Shown here one piece after another: positions 8,213 through 15,941 of a stretch of DNA of 64,000 bases. The notes under the pieces are model-generated. The model did no database searches and was not told the DNA's origin. It saw only the letters and a program-made list of their open reading frames with translations. The stretch lies in contig JAVBON010000012.1 of NCBI GenBank assembly GCA_031550525.1, positions 1 to 64,000 on the forward strand, in the 5' to 3' direction. Every line of letters begins with the position of its first letter. The first letter of the stretch is position 1. A program made the translations under genes and the position numbers. This DNA comes from WRHT01 sp031550525 (GTDB taxonomy: Bacteria > Desulfobacterota > Desulfovibrionia > Desulfovibrionales > Desulfovibrionaceae).

Positions 8213-9346
8213 TTAACGCTCTTGCGGCACTATGTCGAAAATTATTACTTCCGGCGGGGCGCCTATGCGCATGGGCGGGCCCCAATAGCCGGTGCCGTTG
8301 GAAAGGTAAAGCAGGCTTTTGCCTTGCGCATTTTCCAGTACGGTAAGCCCCTGTTTGAAGCCGAATACCTTTTCGGTTACATAGGTGTTGGGCCAGATTT
8401 GCCCGCCATGGGTGTGGCCGGAAATTTGCAAATCGATCAAACCTATTTCTTCATCTTTTATCAGCGGCTGGTGCTTGAGCATAAGGGTGAAGCGGCTTTT
8501 ATCCACGCTTTGCAGCAGGGCCACGCTGTCGCCGGGGGCGGCGTAGCCCATGCTGGCAACCGTTGGGTCATCCATGCCGATTATGTTTATGCCCATGCTG
8601 GTTGTGGTCTGGTTTTCCAGCAGGGTCAGTCCGGAACGGCGTATGAAGGCGCGGGAGTTTTCCAGGCCGGAATAAACCTCGTGGTTGCCCAGCACCGCGA
8701 ATTTGCCGCCAGGGCTGCTTATGGCGTTAAGCATGGCCGCGTCCGCATGCCTCTGGCTCATGTTGGCATCTAGAACATCGCCAACTATAACAACGATATC
8801 CGGGTTGTGCCGCATGGCGGCGTGCAGGTAGCCTTTAAGCTCCTCCGGCCCTATGGTATGGCCAAGGTGCAAGTCGGTAAGTGCGGCTATGCGCAAGGGC
8901 GGCGCGCCAGGCGCAAACTTGGCGCTGGGTATGGTCAGGTAGTTGGTGCGCACGTTATGCGCCGTGTGGTAGCCGTAAGCGGCCAGACCTATGCATGCCA
9001 GCAGCACAAGCGGGGTCATGTGGCTGGGGGCCAGCAGCCAGCAAATATTTGGCCCATGCAGCAGCTTTATAAGATAAAGCGCAAGGCGGGCAACATCCAC
9101 ACTGGCGAAGCAGAGTATGGCTATAAATATAAAGCCCATCCAGCAAAAGGCCAGCATGGGCACAAACTCCGGCATGCCATCATAAAAATCACGCCTGCGG
9201 AAAATAAGCAGAAAAAGCATGGCCACGAAAAAGGCCAGCAAACCAGCTTGCCAAAAAACGCTGTTGAACAAATGGCGCAGTTTCAGAAATAGATATAAAT
9301 GCGCTGTGCAGAGCACTAGGGTGGATATTACGAAAAAGCTGAGCAT
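8213..9346 (-). CDS. Membrane-anchored metallophosphoesterase (YaeI/YkuE-like)
   Basis: A 377-residue protein. Residues 1-140 hold about four or five hydrophobic segments. The remainder is a calcineurin-like phosphoesterase with the classical motifs LTDLHLG (DxH), VGDVLD (GDxxD), LGNHEV (GNHE) and ISGHTHGGQ (GHxH), which bind two metals. Family members of this layout act on lipid headgroups such as UDP-diacylglucosamine or on phospholipids at the membrane; the substrate here is unknown. No clear Shine-Dalgarno is seen. It lies upstream of ffs on the same strand, but the 175-bp gap suggests separate promoters. Confidence 0.85.
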   Translation of the reverse strand: MLSFFVISTLVLCTAHLYLFLKLRHLFNSVFWQAGLLAFFVAMLFLLIFRRRDFYDGMPEFVPMLAFCWMGFIFIAILCFASVDVARLALYLIKLLHGPNICWLLAPSHMTPLVLLACIGLAAYGYHTAHNVRTNYLTIPSAKFAPGAPPLRIAALTDLHLGHTIGPEELKGYLHAAMRHNPDIVVIVGDVLDANMSQRHADAAMLNAISSPGGKFAVLGNHEVYSGLENSRAFIRRSGLTLLENQTTTSMGINIIGMDDPTVASMGYAAPGDSVALLQSVDKSRFTLMLKHQPLIKDEEIGLIDLQISGHTHGGQIWPNTYVTEKVFGFKQGLTVLENAQGKSLLYLSNGTGYWGPPMRIGAPPEVIIFDIVPQER

Positions 9347-9540
9347 GGCTGATAAAACTCGTATTTTGGTGTGATAATAACGCGTATGCTAAAGCATAAC
9401 CCATGCTTTGAAAACAAATAAAATAAGCAGCTTTTACAGGATGCGCGGCGTTGCGTAAGGCGCAACGGAATAACGGCAGGTGTCGGGCCGTGCCCAGCAT
9501 ATGATAAATACGGCCTCATCAATTATGCCTTTGCCCATAT

Positions 9541-9575
9541 AAATACGCCCCGCCATTGCACGGCGGGGCGTATTT
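9541..9575 (-). terminator. Terminator after metQ
   Basis: A 14-bp stem (AAATACGCCCCGCC / GGCGGGGCGTATTT) lies 25 bp beyond the metQ stop. The symmetrical A/T flanks could let it work in both directions. Confidence 0.75.
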
Positions 9576-9599
9576 ATATTTGTAATTATAAGCAGTGTA

Positions 9600-10376
9600 T
9601 TAGAAAGCCGGAACAATACCGCGCGGAATAAGCTGGGTTTCGATATACTTCTTCACTTCCTGCGACTGCACGGCCTTTATGAGGGCTTTGACGGCCGGGC
9701 TGTCTTTGTCGGCGGAGCGCACCACCAGCACGTTGGCGTATGGGGAGTCTTCGCCCTCGGAGATGATGGCGTCACGCGAGGGTATAAGACCTGCCTCGCC
9801 CGCGAAGTTGGTGTTTATTACCGAGGCTGCAACGTCTTGCAAGGTGCGGGGCAGTTGCGCGGCATCAATTTCGCGGAATTTCAGACCCTTGGGGTTGGCG
9901 GTAATGTCTTTTACCGTAACCAGCTCGCCGGGCTTGAGGGTAATCAGGCCGTGGGCTTCAAGCAGGCGCAGGGCGCGGGCCTCGTTGGTGGGGTCGTTGG
10001 GCACGGCTATGAGGTCGCCTTTTTTAAGCTCGTCCAGCTTTTTAATTTTTTTGGAGTAAAGGCCCAGGGGCTCTATGTGTACCTTGGCCACCCAGGCCAG
10101 GCCCAGGTTCTTTTCTTTATTCATGTTATCCAAATACGGAATATGCTGGAAAAAGTTGGCGTTTATGTTTTTTTCCGACAGGGCCATGTTGGGCTGCACA
10201 TAGTCGGTAAACTCTTTTATTACCAGGTCGTATCCCTGAGCGGCCATAATGGGTTTGGCCACCAGCATTATATCCTTGTGCGGAAAGGGGGTTACGCCGA
10301 CTATGAATTTTTCGGCAGACAGCGCCGGAGCGGCGCACAAGAGCACAAGAGCAAGAGCGAGAACCAAACGTTTCAT
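9600..10376 (-). CDS. metQ: Methionine ABC transporter substrate-binding protein MetQ/NlpA
   Basis: A 258-residue periplasmic binding protein of the NlpA/MetQ family: FIVGVTPFPHKDIM, VKEFTDYVQPN, NANFFQHIPYL and a C-terminal VKKYIETQLIPRGIVPAF. The start at 10376 has AAGGAG nearby; an upstream in-frame start is not needed. The signal peptide ends ALSA-EK, a signal peptidase I site. The usual NlpA lipobox is absent (the only early Cys, in VLLC, has a bulky Leu before it), so this MetQ may be soluble rather than lipid-anchored. It is last in a metN-metI-metQ operon and has its own terminator. Confidence 0.93.
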   Translation of the reverse strand: MKRLVLALALVLLCAAPALSAEKFIVGVTPFPHKDIMLVAKPIMAAQGYDLVIKEFTDYVQPNMALSEKNINANFFQHIPYLDNMNKEKNLGLAWVAKVHIEPLGLYSKKIKKLDELKKGDLIAVPNDPTNEARALRLLEAHGLITLKPGELVTVKDITANPKGLKFREIDAAQLPRTLQDVAASVINTNFAGEAGLIPSRDAIISEGEDSPYANVLVVRSADKDSPAVKALIKAVQSQEVKKYIETQLIPRGIVPAF

Positions 10377-10457
10377 ACTAACTCCTTGGAGCGTTTTAAA
10401 GGTGACACGCGGTAGCGGGTTGGCGCAAGTCAAAAATACTCATAGCGCAAGCGGGCG

Positions 10458-11147
10458 CTACCGCAGTTTTTTATACAAAAAGTTGCAGGTGGTTTGAATT
10501 ACCTGAACAATAACAACCAGCACGACCACGGCATAAACCATTACATCAAGCTGAAACCGGTTGTAGCCGTACTTTATGGCCAGGTCGCCCAGACCGCCGC
10601 CGCCAACGGTGCCGGCCATGGCCGAATAACCCAGCAGGGTTATGGCAATAACCGCAACGTTAAGAATAATGGCCGGGAGCGCTTCCGGAAACAACACCTT
10701 GAAAACAATCTGCCAGTTATTGGCGCCAAAAGAGCGGGCGGCTTCTATAACTCCGGCATCCACCTCCAGAAAGTTACCTTCAATTATGCGGGCCGCAAAA
10801 GGGGCCGCAGCGATGGTAAGGGGCACTATGGGGGCGGTGCTGCCTATGGTGGTGCCTATAATAAAGCGCGTAAGAGGCAATATGGCTATAAGCAGTATGA
10901 TGAATGGAAACGAGCGCAGCAGGTTTACAGCCACATCCAGCGCTCCGTAAAGCTTGGGCATCGGGCTGAGGCCGTGCGGGTTGCTGAAAATCATCAATAT
11001 GGCCAGGGCAAAGCCCAAAAGCAGGGAGAATATGGTGGAAAGCCCTACCATATACAGCGTTTCCAGCGTGGCTGCCCACAGTTCCGGCGCTATGTCCAGA
11101 AAGCGGGCCAGCATGGCGTTAAAAAGCGAAGTTTGCGCCTCAGGCAT
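10458..11147 (-). CDS. metI: Methionine ABC transporter permease MetI
   Basis: A 229-residue permease with five predicted membrane segments and the BPD_transp_1 signature (EAARSFGANNWQIVFKVLFP, the EAA loop that contacts the ATPase). The C-terminal TVGGGGLGDLAIKYGYNRF is typical of MetI. The ATG at 11147 (MPEAQTS...) overlaps the end of metN by 8 bp, which indicates translational coupling. Upstream in-frame starts would encode part of metN's end in another frame and are rejected. It works with MetN and MetQ to import D/L-methionine. Confidence 0.93.
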   Translation of the reverse strand: MPEAQTSLFNAMLARFLDIAPELWAATLETLYMVGLSTIFSLLLGFALAILMIFSNPHGLSPMPKLYGALDVAVNLLRSFPFIILLIAILPLTRFIIGTTIGSTAPIVPLTIAAAPFAARIIEGNFLEVDAGVIEAARSFGANNWQIVFKVLFPEALPAIILNVAVIAITLLGYSAMAGTVGGGGLGDLAIKYGYNRFQLDVMVYAVVVLVVIVQVIQTTCNFLYKKLR

Positions 11148-12135
11148 TGTTCCGCTCCGTTTCTCTGGCTGCCTCATCGTCCATAACTTGCCAGTACAGC
11201 TTTTTTTCCTGCAAATAATTAAGCACCATTTCCAGATGCTCGTCATCAACGTTTATTATAAGAAAGCCCAAAATATCGTTTTGATACCGCTCCAGCTTGC
11301 CCCCGGCTATGGAAAAATCTATGCCCAGCTCGCGCACCATGGTGCTTACCACGTGCTGCTGCGAAAGCTCGCGCGGGAACATAAGGCGTATGTTGGTGCC
11401 GCTGGGTATGAGGGTATAATCCTCGTCAATAAGCTTTTTAAGGTCGGGCGTGGGGGCCAGAAAGAGCCTGGCGGTGTCGCCTATGCCTTGGGTCAGGCCG
11501 CCGTCCAGCAGCAGGGTGCGGCGGCACAGGCGTTTAACCACTTCCATCTGGTGGGTTACCAGTACTATGGTAAGGTTAAGGCGCTCATTTATGTCTTGCA
11601 AAAGATCCAGAATGGACATGGTGGTACGCGGGTCAAGGGCGGATGTGGCCTCGTCGCACAGCAATACGCTGGGGTTTAACGCCAGAGCGCGGGCAATGCC
11701 CACGCGCTGTTTTTGCCCGCCGCTCAGGTTGGCGGGGCGGGCGTTGCATTTGCTCTCTAGGCCCACCAACTGCAAAAGCTCCATTACGCGGTCTTTTACG
11801 CGTGCCTGGGACATGTTCCAGACCTCCAGCGGAAAAGCCACATTGTCAAATACATTGCGCCGTTCCATCAGGCTGAAGGTTTGAAAAACCATGCCCATTT
11901 TACTGCGCAGGCGCAAAAGGGCGTTCTGGCTGAGTTTGCCAACCTCGTGCCCCATAACGCGCACGCTGCCCGCGTTATACCCCTCCAGCCCGTTAAGGCA
12001 GCGGAGCAGGGTGGATTTGCCGGCCCCTGAATGGCCGACAATGCCGAAAATCTCCCCGGCGTCAACCTGCATATTTATATCTTGCAGCACCATGTGGCCG
12101 CCGAAGTTTTTCTGAAGGTTTTCTACGCGTATCAT
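11140..12135 (-). CDS. metN: Methionine ABC transporter ATP-binding protein MetN
   Basis: A 331-residue ABC ATPase: Walker A GHSGAGKST (about 34-42), Q-loop MVFQTFSL, signature LSGGQKQR, Walker B VLLCDEATSALD, H-loop VTHQ. The C-terminal 80 residues form a NIL domain (LGIDFSIAGGKLERYQNDI...LGFLIINVDD), which senses methionine and inhibits transport in the family. First gene of metNIQ. The ribosome binding site is weak. A 20-bp near-palindrome lies 33 bp upstream of the start. Confidence 0.94.
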   Translation of the reverse strand: MIRVENLQKNFGGHMVLQDINMQVDAGEIFGIVGHSGAGKSTLLRCLNGLEGYNAGSVRVMGHEVGKLSQNALLRLRSKMGMVFQTFSLMERRNVFDNVAFPLEVWNMSQARVKDRVMELLQLVGLESKCNARPANLSGGQKQRVGIARALALNPSVLLCDEATSALDPRTTMSILDLLQDINERLNLTIVLVTHQMEVVKRLCRRTLLLDGGLTQGIGDTARLFLAPTPDLKKLIDEDYTLIPSGTNIRLMFPRELSQQHVVSTMVRELGIDFSIAGGKLERYQNDILGFLIINVDDEHLEMVLNYLQEKKLYWQVMDDEAARETERNNA

Positions 12136-12167
12136 ACAGGCCTGTTCAAAATTTTGGAGTTTACAAC

Positions 12168-12187
12168 TATTTCATAATTACGAAATA
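12168..12187. promoter_or_regulatory. Candidate operator upstream of metNIQ
   Basis: TATTTCATAATTACGAAATA is palindromic except for one symmetric base pair and ends 33 bp before the metN start. It differs from the motif shared by sahR and metF. Which regulator binds it is unknown. No S-box, SAM-II or SAH riboswitch fold was apparent in the 12136-12337 leader. Confidence 0.4.
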
Positions 12188-12337
12188 ATCTCTTGTTTCA
12201 TAACAAGGTAATATTGCTGTACTTTTAAAATATATGCCAATAATTGTCCATAATATATCTAAAGTACGGTAGCATGGCAAGGCATAAATCAGGTTATCAA
12301 GAAAAATTGATTTAATAGCCTTTTCAGAGCATCAAAT

Positions 12338-12377
12338 GCAAAAGCTCCCCCTTTAAGGCAGAAGGGGGAGCTTTTGC
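12338..12377 (-). terminator. Terminator after the fez-like operon
   Basis: A 16-bp stem (GCAAAAGCTCCCCCTT / AAGGGGGAGCTTTTGC) with a short loop lies 17 bp after the last gene of the P-type ATPase operon. The flanking A and T runs fit an intrinsic terminator. Confidence 0.8.
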
Positions 12378-12393
12378 AAGGCAATTTGGCTTG

Positions 12394-12858
12394 TTAAACT
12401 CTAGCGCGGCGCAGCGCGTGCCCCAATGCCATAAAGACAAAAGTTCCGCCAGCCCAGGCGTGCAGGCGCGGAGCTCCCAGGCAGCCAGCCAGACACAGGC
12501 CCAGGGTAAGCCCCAGCATTCTATTCTCTGATTTACGCGAAAGCCCGCTACAAAAGCAAGACTTGAGCAGGCCGCGCAAGTTTATATCCTGCTCGCGATT
12601 AGATGTTTTATCAGGCACGTTTTCCGGCATGTTTTCAGCCAGGTGCTCGCGCAAGGCTTGTTCGGCCAGTTGCAGCATCTCGCGGCTGATTTGCTCCGTG
12701 TCATACAGCACCAGTATGCTGCCGGTACGCAAGTTGGGGGTGGCGCTTTGCACGCCGGGGTATTGGCCCAGCATATCGACAATTACTTGCATATTTTCGG
12801 TATTTCTCAAGGCGGCATGGCGCACTCGCACGCGCCCGTCAATAAAACTGGTAATCAT
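12394..12858 (-). CDS. fezC: HMA-like domain protein of the ferrosome-type cluster (FezC-like)
   Basis: A 154-residue protein. Residues 1-70 have the fold pattern of an HMA-like (HMA2) domain but lack the CxxC metal site; they begin FIDGRVRVRHAAL, an arginine-rich motif echoed in the neighbouring ATPase (LPGRMRIKKGR). Residues about 113-150 are hydrophobic (LGLTLGLCLAGCLG...GTFVFMALGHALRR) and probably membrane-inserted. The start codon overlaps the ATPase stop by 4 bp (ATGA), so the two are coupled. In Desulfovibrio magneticus the ferrosome cluster contains a small HMA-type protein beside the P1B-6 ATPase; I assign this role by context, not by alignment. Confidence 0.6.
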   Translation of the reverse strand: MITSFIDGRVRVRHAALRNTENMQVIVDMLGQYPGVQSATPNLRTGSILVLYDTEQISREMLQLAEQALREHLAENMPENVPDKTSNREQDINLRGLLKSCFCSGLSRKSENRMLGLTLGLCLAGCLGAPRLHAWAGGTFVFMALGHALRRARV

Positions 12859-15371
12859 TTTTTTGCGTCCTTGCGTTTTGTTGCCGTGGTTTTGGCAACG
12901 GGGTTGCCGGAAGTAACGGCGGCATCTTGTTTTGGGGTTGTTCCGGCTTTGGTTGCCATGTTTTTGGCTTTAGCGCTTTTTGCCTTTGGCGCGCTGCCGG
13001 AAGTTAAGGTTTTTGCCGCTTTGGTTTTATCGGTTTTTGTGAGCTTGGCGGGCACGCTTTTGCCTGGCTGCGGCGATATGCTTTTTGCGGCGGCTTTGTC
13101 TGTTTTTACCTTGCCTGTTTCTGGCGCCATACCGGCGTTTTTAGGCATAGGTGTTGCCTCTGGGCGTATAGGCGCGGCCTGCGCGGTAAGGGATTTTTCC
13201 GTTGTGGCCGGGGCGGCTTGGGGCAGGGCTGGCGGCAGCATGTTTTGCATGCAGCTTAAAGCTATTACGGCGGTAGTGGCATTGTGCAGCAGGGCTGCCA
13301 GCCCTGCTCCCACCACGCCAAAGAGCCCACCCAGCAGGAATACGCTGTTAAAGGCCAGTGAATAGTTGAAACTGTGTTTTATTCTGCGCATGGTCCGGCG
13401 CGAGAGTTTTCTGGCGGTGAGCAAATCCATAATGTCACCGCGCGTGAGCACTACATCAGCTACCTCTTTGGTCAAATCCGCTCCGCCGGACATGGAAACG
13501 CCGACGTTGGCGGCGGAAAGCGCCGGGGAGTCGTTAATGCCGTCGCCCAGCATAAGCACGGTATGGCCGGCGGCGCGCAGCTCCTGCACAAAGGCGGCTT
13601 TATGCTCCGGCAGCAGGCGGGCCCTGAACTCGTCTATTCCTGCTTGGGCCGCGATGCTTGCGGCTGTAAGCTCGCCGTCGCCCGTAAGCATGATAACGCG
13701 CTTTATGCCGTCTTGCCGCAGGGCCTTTATGGCTGCCGCCGCGTTGGGCCGTATTTTATCCTCAATAAGTATGATGCCGCCCAGGCGGGCGTCAAAAGAC
13801 ACATACAGCACCGAGCGCCCCATACCGGCCTGCTTGCTGATTATCTCACGCTGTTCAGGTGTGATGCTTATCTGGGAGTCTTCCAGCAAAAAGTGCTCGC
13901 TCCCAACCAGCACGCGTTTGCCGTGCAGGCGCGAGGCTATGCCGTGCGCCACTATAAGCTCCACCTGGGTGTGCTCTTCGCGGTGGCTCAGTTTGGCCAA
14001 CTCGGCGGCGGCCACAACCGCCCGCCCCACGGGATGCGGAAAATGTTCTTCAAGGCAGGCCGCGCTTTTGAGTATATAGTCGCGCTCGTACCCGTTAAAG
14101 GGTATTACCTCCACCACTGTTGGCTGGGCTTCGGTAAGGGTGCCGGTTTTGTCAAAAATTACCGTATCGGCCTGACTGAGGGCCTCGGCGAATTTTCCGC
14201 CTTTAATGAGCACTCCGTGGCTGGCGGCCTCGCGCAGGCAGGTAAGCACGGCCAGGGGAGTAGCCAGACGCAGGGCGCAGGAGTAATCCACCAGCAGTAC
14301 GGAGCCGGCCCGGCGCAGATCGCGCGTAAGCGCGAAAACAAGCCCAGACAGCAAAAAATTGTACGGCACAATGCTGTCGGCAATGTGCTCGTAACGGCTT
14401 TGGATGGCGGCCTTGGCCGCCTCGGACTCGTCAATTTTACGCAGAATGGAAGAAATGCGCGTCTCGCCGCCCACTTTCACCACGCGCACCACAAGCTCGC
14501 CTTCTTCCAGCATGGTTCCGGCAAATACGCTCTGGCCTGGGATGCGAGGAATGGGAAGTGGCTCGCCGGTCATGGAGCTTTGGTTTACCATGGCTTCGCC
14601 GGTCTCAACAGTGCCATCTACCGGAATTACGGCGCCGGAGCGCACTACAACCAGATCGCCGGGCAACACTTTGGCCAGCGGGGTCATAATTTCGGTGTCT
14701 CCGCATTTCAGCCATACCGATTCGATATTCAGGGCAAGGCTGTCCGCCAGCTTGGAGTGGGACTTTTTACGCGTCCAGTCCGCCAGGTATTCACCCAAGG
14801 CAAAGAAGAACACAATTGAACTGAGCGAGCGGAAATCGCGTTGGATGAGGCAAACGGAAAGAGCCGCCGCATCCAGCACGTTCAGATCCAACTTGCCTTT
14901 ACTGAGCATGCCATACAGCCCTTTGGCAATGTAGGGTATGGCGCGTAGCGTTGCCAGCGCGGCCCGCAGGGCAAACGGAAAGGCATAGCTGACTATCTTG
15001 CCCGGTATGGGGTTGGCCACGGGCTTTTCCGGCAAGGTCTCCGGGTAAAGCCGCATATATTTTGAGTTATGCACAAATACAAGCAGGCTGCCGCTGTGCT
15101 TTGAAATTTTTATGCGCATGTTGTCAGGCAGCAGCTCCAGCAGTTGCATAAGTTCCATTCCGGAAAAAGCATTTCTGGAGCGGCCCTTTTTTATGCGCAT
15201 GCGGCCCGGCAGTTTGCTGGCTATGTAATAAAAATTTTCTTTATCTATGCAGTCGCTTACGCGATCCTTAAGATCGGCCGTGGAGAAGACGTTTTTACGG
15301 CCGCCCGGCACAAAATACGGCTGTGCGGCGCTGCCGGAAACGGCATTATTTGCTGCCGTGACTTTAAGCAT
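12855..15371 (-). CDS. fezB: P1B-type ATPase with SCA motif (P1B-6, FezB-like)
   Basis: An 838-residue heavy-metal P-type ATPase. An N-terminal HMA-like segment lacking CxxC (residues 45-110, containing PGRMRIKKGR) precedes the membrane core, with MTGEP (actuator), DKTGT (phosphorylated Asp 407), FPHPVG (HP motif) and GDGINDSPA. The transmembrane metal motif is SCA (364-366) instead of CPC, the signature I recall for subgroup P1B-6. FezB of ferrosomes, membrane-bound iron-storage granules, belongs to this subgroup. The last ~120 residues are a disordered Ala/Lys/Pro/Thr-rich tail (e.g. APKAKSAKAKNMATKAG), unusual for these pumps. AAGGATAACC precedes the ATG. It lies between a small membrane protein and the HMA-like gene. 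Confidence 0.8.
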   Translation of the reverse strand: MLKVTAANNAVSGSAAQPYFVPGGRKNVFSTADLKDRVSDCIDKENFYYIASKLPGRMRIKKGRSRNAFSGMELMQLLELLPDNMRIKISKHSGSLLVFVHNSKYMRLYPETLPEKPVANPIPGKIVSYAFPFALRAALATLRAIPYIAKGLYGMLSKGKLDLNVLDAAALSVCLIQRDFRSLSSIVFFFALGEYLADWTRKKSHSKLADSLALNIESVWLKCGDTEIMTPLAKVLPGDLVVVRSGAVIPVDGTVETGEAMVNQSSMTGEPLPIPRIPGQSVFAGTMLEEGELVVRVVKVGGETRISSILRKIDESEAAKAAIQSRYEHIADSIVPYNFLLSGLVFALTRDLRRAGSVLLVDYSCALRLATPLAVLTCLREAASHGVLIKGGKFAEALSQADTVIFDKTGTLTEAQPTVVEVIPFNGYERDYILKSAACLEEHFPHPVGRAVVAAAELAKLSHREEHTQVELIVAHGIASRLHGKRVLVGSEHFLLEDSQISITPEQREIISKQAGMGRSVLYVSFDARLGGIILIEDKIRPNAAAAIKALRQDGIKRVIMLTGDGELTAASIAAQAGIDEFRARLLPEHKAAFVQELRAAGHTVLMLGDGINDSPALSAANVGVSMSGGADLTKEVADVVLTRGDIMDLLTARKLSRRTMRRIKHSFNYSLAFNSVFLLGGLFGVVGAGLAALLHNATTAVIALSCMQNMLPPALPQAAPATTEKSLTAQAAPIRPEATPMPKNAGMAPETGKVKTDKAAAKSISPQPGKSVPAKLTKTDKTKAAKTLTSGSAPKAKSAKAKNMATKAGTTPKQDAAVTSGNPVAKTTATKRKDAKK

Positions 15372-15405
15372 TGGTTATCCTTAAAAAACTGATGGTGAGA
15401 TAAAT

Positions 15406-15430
15406 GCCCCCACCGCTTGGTGGTGGGGGC
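15406..15430 (-). terminator. Intra-operon hairpin between the fezA-like and fezB-like genes
   Basis: A GCCCCCACC...GGTGGGGGC stem lies 7 bp after the small gene's stop and 34 bp before the ATPase start. On the minus strand it is followed by ATTTAT, a weak T tract. It would serve as a partial terminator or a processing/stability hairpin that makes the small protein more abundant than the ATPase. Confidence 0.5.
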
Positions 15431-15437
15431 CAAAGTT

Positions 15438-15671
15438 TTAAGCGTCGCTATTCTTTTTGGAGGAGCGGGCTTCCGCCGCCAGATCTTCAAAATTCTCTTT
15501 GGCGGTTTCAAAAACGGTTTGGGCTTTATCTTTCAGGTCCATGGTTTTGCCCATGGCGTTAGCCATGCCTTTGCGCACCGCTTCGGGGTTGCGCGCCACA
15601 AAAGTTGCGGCGGCGGCGCCTATTACTATGCCTACTCCTACAAAAAGGCCGTATTTAAGAAAGGTGTTCAT
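15438..15671 (-). CDS. fezA: Small glycine-rich membrane protein, FezA-like
   Basis: A 77-residue protein. One N-terminal membrane segment (YGLFVGVGIVIGAAAATFVA, about 7-26) with glycines spaced for helix packing is followed by a charged amphipathic helix (KTMDLKDKAQTVFETAKENF) and an Arg/Lys/Ser-rich tail. The layout resembles YtxH-type and DUF5132/DUF6110-type proteins found beside P1B ATPases, and in general plan the mycobacterial PacL scaffolds. I propose it as the small ferrosome-cluster membrane protein because of its position. Family membership needs a profile search. AGGAGCTTAC precedes the ATG. It is the first gene of the operon, downstream of Fur-like sites. Confidence 0.6.
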   Translation of the reverse strand: MNTFLKYGLFVGVGIVIGAAAATFVARNPEAVRKGMANAMGKTMDLKDKAQTVFETAKENFEDLAAEARSSKKNSDA

Positions 15672-15765
15672 GTAAGCTCCTAAGTTTTAAAGGTGTATCC
15701 GTTTAAACGGGCAAAAAACAACTTATTTGCGCACTTATATCAGTAATAAAATAAATGCAATTTTT

Positions 15766-15784
15766 ATTGAAACTGATTGTAATT
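15766..15784 (-). promoter_or_regulatory. Fur-like site 1 upstream of the fez-like operon
   Basis: ATTGAAACTGATTGTAATT resembles the core of the strong Fur-like palindrome at 24109-24133 (ATTGAAAATGATTTTC), with a few differences. It lies about 100 bp before the first gene of the operon, in AT-rich DNA suited to a promoter. Confidence 0.4.
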
Positions 15785-15840
15785 ATTGTATTTAGAATTA
15801 TATGATTTTGCGACCCATTATCATGTTTTGCAAGTTATAT

Positions 15841-15855
15841 TCATTTTCAATTGAT
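15841..15855 (-). promoter_or_regulatory. Fur-like site 2 upstream of the fez-like operon
   Basis: On the minus strand the sequence reads ATCAATTGAAAATGA, sharing TTGAAAATGA with the flavodoxin Fur-like site. It lies between the operon and the terminator of the upstream Crp/Fnr gene. Confidence 0.35.
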
Positions 15856-15860
15856 GGCAA

Positions 15861-15893
15861 TAAAAAAATTCTCACCATATGGAATATATGGTG
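15861..15893 (-). terminator. Terminator of the Crp/Fnr gene
   Basis: CACCATAT...ATATGGTG (15873-15893) is followed on the minus strand by GAGAATTTTTTTATT, a proper T tract, 49 bp after the regulator's stop codon. Confidence 0.75.
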
Positions 15894-15941
15894 TGCCACT
15901 GAAATGCTGGCGTTATCGCTTTAATGGAGAAATTGGATTGG

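Noticed and set aside
12136..12337. SAM or SAH riboswitch before metNIQ
   Set aside because: No S-box, SAM-II or SAH conserved blocks; only a short palindrome of operator type is visible.
13374..14819. Long plus-strand frame (481 codons) opposite the P1B ATPase gene
   Set aside because: Antisense shadow of a clear P-type ATPase; its translation is rich in Gly/His/Gln with no recognisable motifs.
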